From contig OZ022342.1 of NCBI GenBank assembly GCA_963989245.1, positions 45,507,557 to 45,571,556 of the forward strand: a stretch of DNA of 64,000 bases, given 5' to 3'. Below are positions 20,816 through 31,368 of the stretch, one piece after another. Within the stretch, counting starts at the first letter, position 1; the number at the start of each line of letters is the position of its first letter. The notes under the pieces are model-generated. The model made no database searches. It saw only the letters and a list, made by a program, of their open reading frames with translations, and was not told the DNA's origin. The stretch is from Nansenia antarctica (Eukaryota > Chordata > Actinopteri > Argentiniformes > Microstomatidae). A program made the translations under genes and the position numbers.

Positions 20816-22440
20816 ACGGCTACCACTAGTGAGGTAAGTCCTACTAGCCCAACTGTTAGGGCTAGGGCTACTACTAGCCTTGCTAGCCCCCCGATGAAAG
20901 TTTTGTTACTTTTCGAGCCACCAAACAGACTGCTACAAAGCGAGAACATGGACCTGTTCACTGCGGTTACTCTTGTGAACAGTGCATCTGAATGCATAAA
21001 ATCACTGCGCACAGAGGATGAGTTTACTGCGCTCTGGGACCTCTGCTCTCCTCCAGCCTCAGCCACTGACGAGGCTGGTCCCAGCTGTCCAACTAAGAGA
21101 AGACGCACAATTAACAAGAGCTTTGGTGCATTTGTAGTTGAAGGAACGGTTGGACAGTCACAGAGGGACACTGGCGAAAAGACAGAGTTCCTGGGAGTGT
21201 TTTACAGTGTTATTGATGCTGTGCAAGGAGAGATGGATGCGCGTTTTGGAGAGCGCAGCTGCAAGCTCATTGGTGCGCTGGCTGCTTTAAACCCAGAGGC
21301 CGAGGATTTCATGGATCCATCGAAGGTCACTCCTCTCCTAAGATTAGCTCGAACTGAAGTGGTTGAATCTGAATATGCTGTGGCTCGTGGTGGGTTCCTG
21401 GTAAAGAAGATGGAGGACACCTCGTTTTCCCCCAAAGATGGACAATGGACAATAGCCAATATTCTCAGTATACATTCCACTCAGCACTCCAGGCCATGCC
21501 AACTGTCATCCAAGCTTATACACTCGCCCTAACTTTGGGAGCGTCTACCGCGACTTGTGAAAACTCTTTTTCAACACTTAAAAATGTTTTCTCTGAGCAT
21601 CGGCGCAGCATGTTGCACAAGCGCAAGGCTCAACTGATTCAGCTTGCCTTCGAAAAGGACCTCACCCACAAGTTCAAGGATGAGTGGAAGGACTTACTGA
21701 TGAGGAGATTCAGCACTGAAAAACGCCGCCTCCTTCTTTTCTGAGCCGGGTGTGTGTGTGTGTGTGTGTGTGTGTCCGTGTGAGCACACGCCGTGGTGAT
21801 GTTTTGCTAGTTGTATTCTCGACAGCTTTTTCAACTGGAGAGATGAGCTGTTTGCACGGTTATGCTATATTTAATGTGCTTTGTGTATAACGTGTTCAAT
21901 GATGAGGATCTGGCTGATCCTATTTGCTGTAGATGGGTGGTTTTAATGTGATGATCACACGATCGGTCGGTCTGTATCCCTTTTGGAAGTGCACTGATTG
22001 CGTGCCAGTCTCCTAATTTTAGTTACGTAGGCTATCCCTGGCATTTATTTAATTATTGTTCTTGTAAGTGTGCCGGGTTGGTGCCAATTATTGACCTGTG
22101 CGCATTGTAATGCACAACTTGGCCTCTCCACGCTATAAAGTAACTTGCATTCAAATAATTTTAGCTTAGGCCTACTCGGGTCGACAAGGCCTTGTAATAA
22201 ACCAGCTTCGCCTGTGTTTATTGTTATGTTATTTGCTGCATTCTGATAATTTTAGGTCTAGTCTTCATCGGTAGGCTACGTGTCCAATTTAGCCTCTGCA
22301 ACCTACTATGCATGTCAGTGTTGCATGACGAATACCATAGCATATCGGATTATATAAAATAGTTCATAATAATTGTGCCCCCCCATGCAGTTCATTGGCC
22401 CACCCTAAGACTGGGCCCTGGTGACGGGTCTGCCTGTACA

Positions 22441-23120
22441 ATATGTCCAAAGGTAGGAGGATCAAATCTCCCCCCAAAAATAAGTGCAGCAGACTTTGTA
22501 GAATATAGTTCCGTAAATAAAAAAGAGGAGCTAGAGAGGGACAAACATAAAAATAAAAGTTCGGATTCGGGTGTGCCTTAGTCAACAAGAATGTTAAATT
22601 AAAAATGACGTGAGGTATCTTAGTTCCAAACATAGGAACATATAGCAAGCCCTTCATGTATCAATATGTTGTTGATGAAATGCTTCGGCTTGTGCAGGTG
22701 AATCAAAAAAAGTGGGTAGTGCCATTGAAGGAGACCCGCAGACGAGCTGGGTATATAAGACCAAACCGTATCCCTTTCTTGTAGAGAGCGGACTTGATGT
22801 TATTGAAAGCAGCTCGTTTCTTCGCAGTGACCGGGCTGAAATCCTCGTAGAATTTGATGGAATGTCCCTGGTAGGAAACATCGCGGTGTTCTCTGGCCCG
22901 TTGAAAAACCAGCTCCTTTTCCATGTAGCGGTGGAATCTCACTATGACGGGGCCTGGACCTCAGACTCCGGTGAGCGCGGTCAAGCTCTGGGGGCTCAGG
23001 GAACGAATCTGCACCCACCACCTCGCGGAACAGGGCTGACATGAACTGCCTAGCATTTTCACCCTCTATGTCCTCGGGTAAACCCACCACTCTATGTTCT
23101 GCCGTTTGGAGCGGGATACC
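22441..23120 (-). pseudogene. L1 ORF1 C-terminal part (RRM-like) and downstream
   Basis: Minus-strand frames read RVVGLPEDIEGENARQF, FPEPPELDRAHRSL, VRFHRYMEKELVFQRAREH and YQGHSIKFYEDFSPVTAKKR. This is the RRM and C-terminal domain of L1 ORF1p (RNA-binding chaperone, transposase_22 type). Frameshifts separate the blocks. The N-terminal part lies at 27263-27680, beyond a 4.1-kb nested insertion. The segment 22441-22660 is probably the ORF1-ORF2 junction of the same L1, with lower certainty. Confidence 0.75.
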
Positions 23121-23314
23121 TGTTACGGCTGGGCCTCCACACACACCCTCCCCCGCCCCCACAGCTCGAGCACAGCGTGCTCTCCGCCGCAGGTGAGGCT
23201 TGTCCCCGCTAATTGGATCATCAGCCAAACCAGCACACCTGTCTCCACTCCCAATCAACCCTCTGCCTACTTCTACTCTGGACTTCCCTTCACTCATCGT
23301 CAGTTCTTCCCTAA

Positions 23315-24368
23315 GGCCCTGTCCACACCTATAAGTTTTTTTGACAAACGTGGATTTTTCTATTCGTTTTGGGGGGTTCGTCCAGACGCAAACGAGTTTT
23401 TGCCCTCTGAAAACGAAGATGTTTAAAAACGCCTGCCAGAGTGAAGATCCTTAAAAAACGCTGTATATTTTTTGACGTCTGGACGAGATAGACGAGTTTT
23501 TTGTATTCGTCACGTCATCATGCGCGTAGATGATGCGCAGTGCAGCTGTTTTCTGTAACCCGCATGTGCTAACCCAGCCAACAACAACAACAACAATGGC
23601 GCCTTACAGGGTTGTTGCGTTCGTGCTGCAGAAGCTATTGAGCTTGATTGGGCTTTTACAGCAAAATGTACTGTTGCTCCTCTACTACCACCGACAGCAA
23701 CAAATGGACATGGAGAACATCTACAATATGACAATGTAGAGAGCCACAGTAGATTATTACACTCTTATTTCTGCAAGTGAAGACATTTTTGTTTATTATT
23801 TGCGACATAATAATTACGACATACAATTCAAAGGTACAATAAAGAATGTTTATTTTATTTTTTCACTGGGTAATGTTGCAGTGCATACAAAATATTGTAA
23901 GAAAATAAATAAAATGTCATCTTGACGGATTTACAAACATAGGAGCTGTCCAACAAAAAGTTTCAAACACTGCGAAAATGGCAAGACTCCCAGTCAATGG
24001 TTGCATATGTTTTTTGTACTTTGTACTCAATAGTTAAACTCAACAATACTTCTACTTCACTGTCTGTCCAAATGAACGACTCCTTTACTCCCCGAGGCGG
24101 CATGTTGTTTACGATTGGAATTTTGTATTTCGCGGATGTAACGCGGAAGAACCGCTTTAGCTTTTCCTGGCGTCTGATTGGCCAGCGGAGCTATGGGGTT
24201 AAAATTATATCGCCGACTACTGGTGTGGAATGCTCAATGACAGCGTTTATATTGCGTTCATACGTATGCATCTGGATGCAGATATTTTATAAACGTGCTC
24301 GTCTGGAAGGTGATGTTTTTATATACAAAAAACGTTTATCAAAAAAACGTATTGGTGTGGACATAGCC
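23315..24368. mobile_element. TIR DNA element with GGCCCTGTCCACACC ends
   Basis: Left end GGCCCTGTCCACACC...GTTTTTTTGACAAACG; the right end in reverse reads GGCTATGTCCACACC...GTTTTTTTGATAAACG: long imperfect inverted repeats. Flanks TAA/TCA suggest a 3-bp duplication (PIF/Harbinger-like), but this is uncertain. No transposase recognised. Confidence 0.68.
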
Positions 24369-24457
24369 TCAGAATGGCCTGGCAAGTAGTATCTGATTCC
24401 AGTCGTGTACTTTACTCGTGATTGTTAAAATGATCATGCGGATACCGTTATAATCAG

Positions 24458-25158
24458 TAGTGATGGCGAGATGAAGCTTCATGAACTGTTGAAGCTTTCC
24501 ATCCAATTGCGTCACACATGGACCGAAGCTTCGTGTTGCTTCATTTGCTCTACTGCGCCATCATGTGGACTTTTTGATTGATTGATTGAAAACTTTATTA
24601 GAAGAATTGCAGAAGTAGGTACATGAAAGTACATATTACATACAAGGTCAACTAACAGGATAAAAACCCAAGAAAGCCACTGGCTTATTTCAATTGGGGT
24701 CCTTGATACTCAATTAATCGTTACATGTAAGACAGACAACGACAATAAATGTATAGCAGGCAGAGTGATAATGACACCGTGGCTTTGGTGTGTGAAGCTT
24801 TGAATTGAATAAATGTGCTTGTGTTACTAGGAACAACAACATTATATTCATTTATTCATTTTTATTTAAAAATAACAACTTCTCCACAGTGCTGGGCTTC
24901 AGGCGGTTTCTTTCTTTTGAGACGATTTCACCTGCTTTTGAAAAGATCCTTTCACAGGGCACAGATGAAGCTGGGGTACATAGAAAAACAACAGCAAGTT
25001 TATACACATTTCCCGAATCGGTCACGTGGTACGGCCGGCAGGCGAAGCTTCGCTCTTACCATACGTCATCAACACACGCCTCGATACGCGCACCACCAAA
25101 ATCTGCCTCGGTTACTCGACACACGCTACGAAGCGTCGGCTTCATCTCGCCATCACTA
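24458..25158. mobile_element. Non-autonomous hAT, TAGTGATGGCGAGATGAAGC family, 701 bp
   Basis: Ends TAGTGATGGCGAGATGAAGC and GCTTCATCTCGCCATCACTA are perfect inverted repeats. The perfect 8-bp duplication ATAATCAG is at 24450-24457 and 25159-25166. It interrupts the left LTR of the retrotransposon; the intact LTR copy at 26819 shows the empty site. Confidence 0.92.
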
Positions 25159-26045
25159 ATAATCAGAGTCTTTAATCTTAGTTCTAGAACAATACAGAAC
25201 TTACACCGTATCTCTGTGCTAGCATAGTAATGAATGAATCAACAAGCTCACTGGTAAGTAACACTGACTGCAGTGGTGCCACCTGCAGGTCAACTCTCGT
25301 AACATCTCCTTTCACATAATCAATGAAGCGATTCTCTCAGAGGTACTGAACTTAAACATTTAGTCCTTACAGTGGCCACTCAATAAACAATAAACAATGA
25401 ACAGTAAATAAGATAATAAACATTCCATTATCATTCCTCTTCTTTTTTTTTTCTTCTTTTTTTTTGGGGGGGGGGGGGATTATTATTGTTAAGTGTCGGG
25501 TTGGTTCTGGGCTTAAATGCTATATTCTGGTCAGCCCGGTTGTAAATCAGGCCATGCTAACCCATCGCTTAGTTCAAACAGACCGTAGTAGACTTTAAAC
25601 AACAAAGAGACACGGAATCAATCATGATTATTATTTACTTGCAAGGAGGACGAATATAGGGCCTCTCCTGAGAGAGAGACCCCATAATCATACTAATCTC
25701 TCCTCCTGTAAGCCAGTTTATTTATTCTCTCAGAATGGAAAAGAGGAGGCAGTTTGTGATCCTATCAGAGTCCTAGAAAAGGAGGGTGGTGTTCAGAACG
25801 AATCATTAACAGATGTGGCCGTGAGCGACCAAAACCTGTCTTCGAAAAGTGTCATGGAAATCTGATAAGCAGGGGAGGAAAAGTTCACAAACAGAGTCCA
25901 GAGTACAAGGTTCACACAATCATTAACAGAGCCCAGAGACAGGCTGTAGAGTTTACACAGTGATACAAGGTTCATATACAGAATTATACAGAACATCTAA
26001 CTCTTATCATTTAACATTATGAAAACATCGTCTTTAACTCTAACA

Positions 26046-26818
26046 TTAAGTCACATAGTCTTTGGTATATTTCTCCGGTGGCTTGATGTTGGACCTGGTT
26101 CTGGTCTGCCGGAGACCTTGAGGCTCAGGGTCTGCCGGCTGGACTGTGTCTTCATCCAGTGCTGGAGCGTACTCGTCGGGATTAGTTTCAGCTCGACCCC
26201 ATGTACCCCAGTCGTCCTCTCCTTCAGGGTTCTGAGGCGGTGATAGTCGGAGTGTTTCGTCCACTGGACGGATGTGTTTCCTGTTCCTTCGGTATGTTTT
26301 ACCATGTACCATCACTTCATATGACCTGTCACTCTTCTGGTCAGTGCAAATGCCAAGCGCCCATGCACTGTTGGGTACATTGGGTTGTAGCAAGACTCGG
26401 ACTGTCTCCCCTTGAATGATCACTGGCATGTCATGGGCATGTGCATCATAGTGGTGTTTTGAAATAAGCCCCTTTGTTTGCTTTTTTTCTATCACATTGT
26501 GCACTACCAGAGGTTGAAGCAGAAGGTCCTTGGAGGGCAGGTGTGTTCGCGTGCGTCTGGACATGAGTCGCTGAGCTGGGGAGCTGTCAAGTCCCTCCGT
26601 TGGAGTGTTTCTCCATGCCAGCACTGCCTTCCATGGGTCCTCTCCTGCCAACGCCGTCTTCTTTAGCAGTGTTTTGGCTATTTTAACAGCTGACTCCGCC
26701 TTGCCATTGCTTTGGCTGTGGTATGGTGATGACGTTACATGTCGGAAGTCCCAGTCATTCGCGAAGGTCTGAAAGTCAAGTCCCGAGAAGGGTGGGCCAT
26801 TGTCTGAGATTACTGTGT
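26046..26818 (-). pseudogene. Retrotransposon integrase fragment (Ty3/gypsy K02A2.6-like)
   Basis: The minus strand reads VISDNGPPFSG with the second catalytic Asp, then SPYHSQSNGKAESAV with the catalytic Glu, then WRNTPTEG and a C-terminal domain with VHGKTYRRNRKHIRP. The N-terminal zinc finger and first Asp are absent because the LTR begins immediately upstream. The frame is otherwise open to its stop near 26046. Confidence 0.85.
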
Positions 26819-27262
26819 TGTTAAAATGATCATGCGGATACGGTTATAATCAGAGTCTTTAATCTTAGTTCTAGGACAATACAGAACTTACACCGTATCT
26901 CTGTGCTAGCATAGTAATGAATGAATCAACAAGCTCACTGGTAAGTAACACTGACTGCAGGTCGTAACAGTGATACTATTTTTTTGCAATTTGTATTCTT
27001 CCCGTATACAAATTCCCTTGTGCCTTTTTATTGTGCACTTACCTTTGTCCTAGCCTACCATTGAGACTTACCCTCTTTCTCTGTTCCTCTACAGCCCACG
27101 CCAGCCACTACCCCCAGCCCGCCAGGCTGAAACCCCCGGACTCATCATCCCCTTTCCCCCCCCCCCCCCTACACTGTAAATAAATACCCTACGGGGCTTC
27201 ACAGTATCCTGCCTCCATTGTCGTGTCCTTGAGCCCCCTCGCCCCCGTGTCATAACAATACC

Positions 27263-27680
27263 AAATCCTACACTTTAGTTTGAAGCGAGTCGTACTCCGC
27301 GGTCGCAGAGGTTAGCTTCGCCTGCAGAGTGGACACCTCGTTCTCCAACCCCGTGATCCTGTCACTGTGATCGGTGAGGGCAGTTTCCATGTCGCTAATG
27401 GTGGAGCTATGCGTAGACACAGTGGAGCGAATGGAATCCAAAGATGTTTTGATTGGAGCTAGAGATGTCATCAGGGAAGCATCCAGGGATGAGGTAAGCT
27501 CTGCTGCCAAACTTTTCAAGTTCTTTGATGAGGGTGTCGATTGTGAGGGGGGCTGAAGCTAGCATATCGCTACTAGCACCCGCCATTTTGGTGGGATCAG
27601 GCAGGGATGGCGAAGTCGACGTTTGAGTAGTGTTTTTACTCGTTGCTCGTGAAGTCTGCCTGCTCATCTTAACAAGTTGT
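27263..27680 (-). pseudogene. L1 ORF1 N-terminal part (coiled coil)
   Basis: The minus strand starts MSRQTSRATSKNT near 27669 and runs to LIKELEKF, then shifts frame near 27510 into SLAAELTSSLDAS and LENEVSTLQAKL, heptad-rich coiled coil of the L1 ORF1 trimerisation region. Broken at 27262 by the solo-LTR nest. Continues at 23115-22660. Confidence 0.75.
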
Positions 27681-28491
27681 GGTCTAGGGATGTTAATAAA
27701 TAAGATATATAAAAATAAATACTGAAAAGTGGCTTTATGAAAACGGATATGCAAAAGGAAATGGAGCACACGCACGATGCGACTTTCCTCTACATCACTC
27801 AACCGGAAGCAGGCCTGTCTATCCTGACGATGTTCATCAACTTCCATCAGATGATGCTGGATGAGGCGTAGCTGGTGTGACATCTTGACTCTGACCTTGA
27901 CTTTGACTTTGACTGACAGACACATGATGGTAAAATCACTTTTGCAGGAAGAAATAAATTCATGGACTTATGAAACTATTCTTGGATTATTGTGCTTTTC
28001 TTGCTTCATGTCCCCTATTTTTGTGTTATGTGAGTTATTATTATGTAATTACGTAATAATTAATGGCTGGAAAATAGGAGCCATGAATGTGATTTATTGT
28101 GTATTTGTGACAGGGCATGGTTAAAAAGTCCCCAAGTAGGGCAAAAACATTTTTTCAGTTTTTTCCAGATTATGAAAGGGTAGATTGTAAACTTTAAAAT
28201 GATGTGTCATACACATTGAAATCTGAAACAAGTTGAAGAAGTCATGGATATTTTAATGGTGATACCCCCTGAACCACCGTACTGAGATATCCAGACTTTG
28301 AAGTCTTCAGAGACGTTTTTCACAGAGGTAATGGGTGGGAACAATAGCTGGTTAACTCCACCCTAATAATCACTCCCTCAAGACAACCACTCCCCCATTA
28401 CACTACTCATTACCTACCTGTCATCTGTCAGTGGGGTTGTCAGCTAACCCTCAGGAAGCAAAATTGCAGGGCTGACACATTTAAATAGCTA

Positions 28492-28524
<33 letters not shown>

Positions 28525-30485
28525 TCAAGATTCATGATTTTTTATTGCCATGTGTGCCAAAAGTTTATTACATCCCATTACAAGTACAAGAGAGTAAAAT
28601 TCATGGCAATGGAAAAAATTAGGCAAGATACAATTGAGCAACACAATAATAGAATGGTAAAAAAGTATAATGTTGTGTCTGTGTGGATGCATTTATCATT
28701 ATAGTCCATAAAGCATCTAGTGGGACTTCGGTGTAGTTCCTTCCCATCCCATCTGGGCATCAAAGCTGTAATAAAAAAGAAGACAGTACATTTAAAATGA
28801 TTGCCCACTGTTACCAACACCACTTTTGCAAAATAGCCTACTACTATCTTCATAAAATAGAATTGCTTATACAATGACAATGACAAATACCTGAAGTGCT
28901 GGTGACTCATCAAGGTGTCATCTCTCAGAACCTCTCACCTCCTCATTCTGTAACACAAATTTCAGGTCAGAGGTGTGGACACACTGCTAGTGGAGGTTTT
29001 CCATAGACTCAGTGTACTGTATTACAGAAGTTGGCTAGTGAAATCATTTCAATTCACAGTATTATTCTACAGCAAATCTACATATCAATGAATTAATCAT
29101 TATTTTTGATTCCACATAACATTACCGTTCATTACAAAAGCATTTACTTTTTCTATAATCTATTACATCTCTAACAAAGCTAGCTAGCTAGCTAACAAGC
29201 TAACACTTGTTTGGCTAGCTGGTACACACAAACACACTAAAATGGTGCATGAAACATACTGTACAGTATGTTACATGTTAGTAGGTCTGCAACAAATGTA
29301 TTTATTCATTATGTTTTATCTTTGACAATGTATTTCTTCCTCCCACCATTTCATTCGTTTTGGAGAGGGGTGGCATAATTGTGGTGAGCAGTTTCAGTGG
29401 TCTGATAACTGATGCTAACAACGGGGCTATCTACCTTACTCACAAAACATCAAATAACTGTTTGGCTATCCTAAGTAAACAATACAAAATCCTAGTAAAC
29501 AACACATGTAACTCACTAAAACTTACCCAAGAACACAGCAGAAGGTCTGTCTGCAGACGACGATCAATGTCTGAAATTCCGTTGTCATCTGTCATCGTCA
29601 GATTCGGAGTTCGGAGTTCCCGTTATGTATAGTCCAGTATGAAGGAGTTCATTAATTGCCCACTGTCGATATTTCTGCCTGCTTTTGAAATTCTGTTGAT
29701 AGCATTAGCGAGAGCAGCCTCCATCTTGTAAATTTGTCAACAGGTCCAGACGCACACACATGGCTCCTTACATACAGCTGGGGTGGGCGTGGCTACACAC
29801 ACTGCCACACTAATACGAATAATATCCCCCACCGACTTTGCTAACTAAATGTAGGTATTTAGTGAATGTAAAACTGTTGGATATGATATCGAGTGGGTTC
29901 TTCATCGCTTCGTTTGTCGTGGATGCCAAAAACCGGAAAACATTTTTTTTCACAACAAGACTTGTTTGGCTCGATTGCGAGGTTTCACAACTGCCGAGAT
30001 GGGGACCTTTTAATGAAACCCTGTCACATTTAGTATAAATGGTGAATGGTTTTGAGTTTATATTTTGGTTATTTTGATTGTTTGATTGTTCGTTTATTTT
30101 TGTTATTGATTTGATCACAGTATTGAGACCTTGCAGAAGTCACATGGTTATGGGCAGTGATATTCTGAGGTTAATATAAGCACCTGTTAACCAGGGGGCT
30201 ATTCCACGTACGTTGATTAGTATATCCGCGATTAAAATAAAAGCCTTGTTCAGGCAACTCGTGATTGGGATTCAAGCCTCAAGTGATTCCTCGAACGGGA
30301 ATCAGCCTTGTGTCATCAGTGTTCACAGAACACCGGTTTGGAAATACTTGATTTGGGCGCGTGCTTGCAGACATAAAGAGCCCAGAAGAACCGATTGTCG
30401 AAATGAAGATACTAGACTGCGCAGCGGTCCTACTTAACTGTAATTTTGGCTCTACAGTGTTAACATGTCATTTTATGGCATATTA
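27681..30485. other. Non-genic DNA
   Basis: No gene recognised. Contains an (AAT)n run at 28494-28521, then TTCAAGATTCATGATTTTTTATTGCC, a common fish-repeat style start. A segment near 28190-28240 (AATGATGTGTCATACACATTG) resembles one at about 10735-10765. A CTAGCTAGCTAG cluster lies at 29180-29220. Short open frames here look random. Confidence 0.45.
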
Positions 30486-31098
30486 TGTTGTGGATCCCGC
30501 TTCGGCTCCACTCGTTTCCACCTCGGCACCGCTCGTTGAGTCCAATCAGGCCCAATCTGGGACAGCTGCGCCGGCTCCAGCAGGTGTTTACAATCTCAGG
30601 AGGAGAGACCTGCATAAAAGGCCCCACAACCTGCCGTCTGATGCTTGATCAATCTGATCCTATGTAGTTAGTCGTCTCGCTCCCTCGTTTGTCCCCAGTG
30701 TATATATATATATATATATCCGAAATTAGACTTGTTTATTTTTCTCAGTTGTTTTATTATTTTTCTCACCGTTGTTTGTTTTCTCTCCTCCACCAGTCCA
30801 CTCCTGCCTGCCTGCCCTGCCTACCCTCCTGCCTGCCTAACGACTACTCCTCCTGCCTAAGCCCCTGCCTGCCTGCCGACTACCCCCTCCTGCCTAAGCC
30901 CCTGCCTGCCTGCCGACTACCCCCTCCTACCTAACCCCCTGCCTGCCTGCCGACTACTCCCCCTGCCTGACCCCCGCTTGCCCTACGACCATTCTCTGCC
31001 TAACCCCTTTAATAAATATATTTTGTTATTACCCTAGTCTCTGTGTCCGTCTGTTCTGGGGTGCTGCCACATTTGACCGCTTGATTCAGGCCGTAACA
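30486..31098. mobile_element. Solo LTR, 613 bp, with internal minisatellite
   Basis: Starts TGTTGTGGATCCCGC, ends CAGGCCGTAACA, with the 5-bp duplication TATTA (30481-30485 and 31099-31103). It has a GCATAAAAGGCC TATA-like region near 30610, (TA)n at about 30702-30719, and AATAAATATA near 31012. Positions 30800-30990 are tandem CCTGCCTGCCTGCCGACTAC-type units. Confidence 0.82.
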
Positions 31099-31227
31099 TA
31101 TTAAGTTTTAATGTTTTCAGGCGAGAAAGTAACCACGTTCCCAAAATGTGTCCAGTTTATCAAAATAACCCGTTTATTTATCTGATCTGAAGGTTTTATT
31201 CCGTCGTCTGTTCGCTAGCTACATTAC

Positions 31228-31368
31228 GGCTGCGTTCGTAAATTCGCCCTGGAATTCTGATCAGCACTCATGGAATGCCTCTTGTCCAATCAAATTACCT
31301 GGTCCCTTTATGACGTTGAACCCAGTGTGCGCTCCGGCGCTCTCAGAGCGAATTTACGAACAAACCCT
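31228..31368 (-). mobile_element. MITE, second copy of the TGCGTTCGTAAATTCG family
   Basis: Same family as 3254-3395 in the opposite orientation. Matching internal sequence includes GACGTTGAACCCAGTGTGCG. Confidence 0.7.

Larger units (their letters stand above)
19507..21744 (+). pseudogene. Decayed hAT transposase (ZMYM1-like) of the outer element
   Basis: Starts MDIRKWITGKSSKGAAAPN at 19507, then shifts frame. A frame TSISDCGQPDTSTPTA crosses the insertion site and continues at 20824 as TTSEVSPTSPTV. It then jumps by internal deletion to core sequence NRLLQSENMDLFTAVTLVNS and ESEYAVARG. A further frameshift near 21465 leads to the dimerisation block LGASTATCENSFSTLKNVF, ending at 21744. Zinc finger and first catalytic region are missing. 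Confidence 0.72.
19182..22432 (+). mobile_element. hAT element (ZMYM1/TTF-like), 3251 bp, with another hAT inside
   Basis: Flanked by a perfect 8-bp duplication CCTGTACA (19174-19181 and 22433-22440). Ends CAGGCCCGTCAC and GTGACGGGTCTG are inverted repeats (one mismatch). It carries decayed transposase pieces on the plus strand. An inner element sits at 19633-20815. Confidence 0.88.
24423..26969 (-). mobile_element. LTR retrotransposon (Ty3/gypsy-like), deleted, with both LTRs
   Basis: Flanked by the 5-bp duplication GTGAT (24418-24422 and 26970-26974). Two direct repeats, 24423-25304 (about 173 bp without the hAT in it) and 26819-26969, both start TGTTAAAATGATCATGCGG and end CGTAACA. The integrase remnant between them is on the minus strand. 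The right-hand LTR joins directly to mid-integrase, so gag, protease, RT and RNase H are deleted. A (T)n(G)n tract lies near 25445-25480. Confidence 0.85.
23121..27257. mobile_element. Solo LTR with nested insertions, inside L1 ORF1
   Basis: Starts TGTTACGGCTGG, ends GTGTCATAACA, and is flanked by the 5-bp duplication ATACC (23116-23120 and 27258-27262), the TG...CA and 5-bp signature of an LTR. Contains AATAAATA near the high end. Without its two insertions (23315-24368 and 24423-26974) it would be about 530 bp. No internal region is present. Confidence 0.8.

Noticed and set aside
22364..22657. L1 endonuclease GGDL motif on the minus strand
   Set aside because: The surrounding residues do not follow the endonuclease domain; kept only as probable L1 flanking sequence.
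23997..24389. 130-codon frame
   Set aside because: Lies inside the GGCCCTGTCCACACC TIR element and shows no transposase motifs.
29838..30038. 66-codon frame MLTKCRYLVNVKLLDM
   Set aside because: No family resemblance, no conservation evidence, and length expected by chance.
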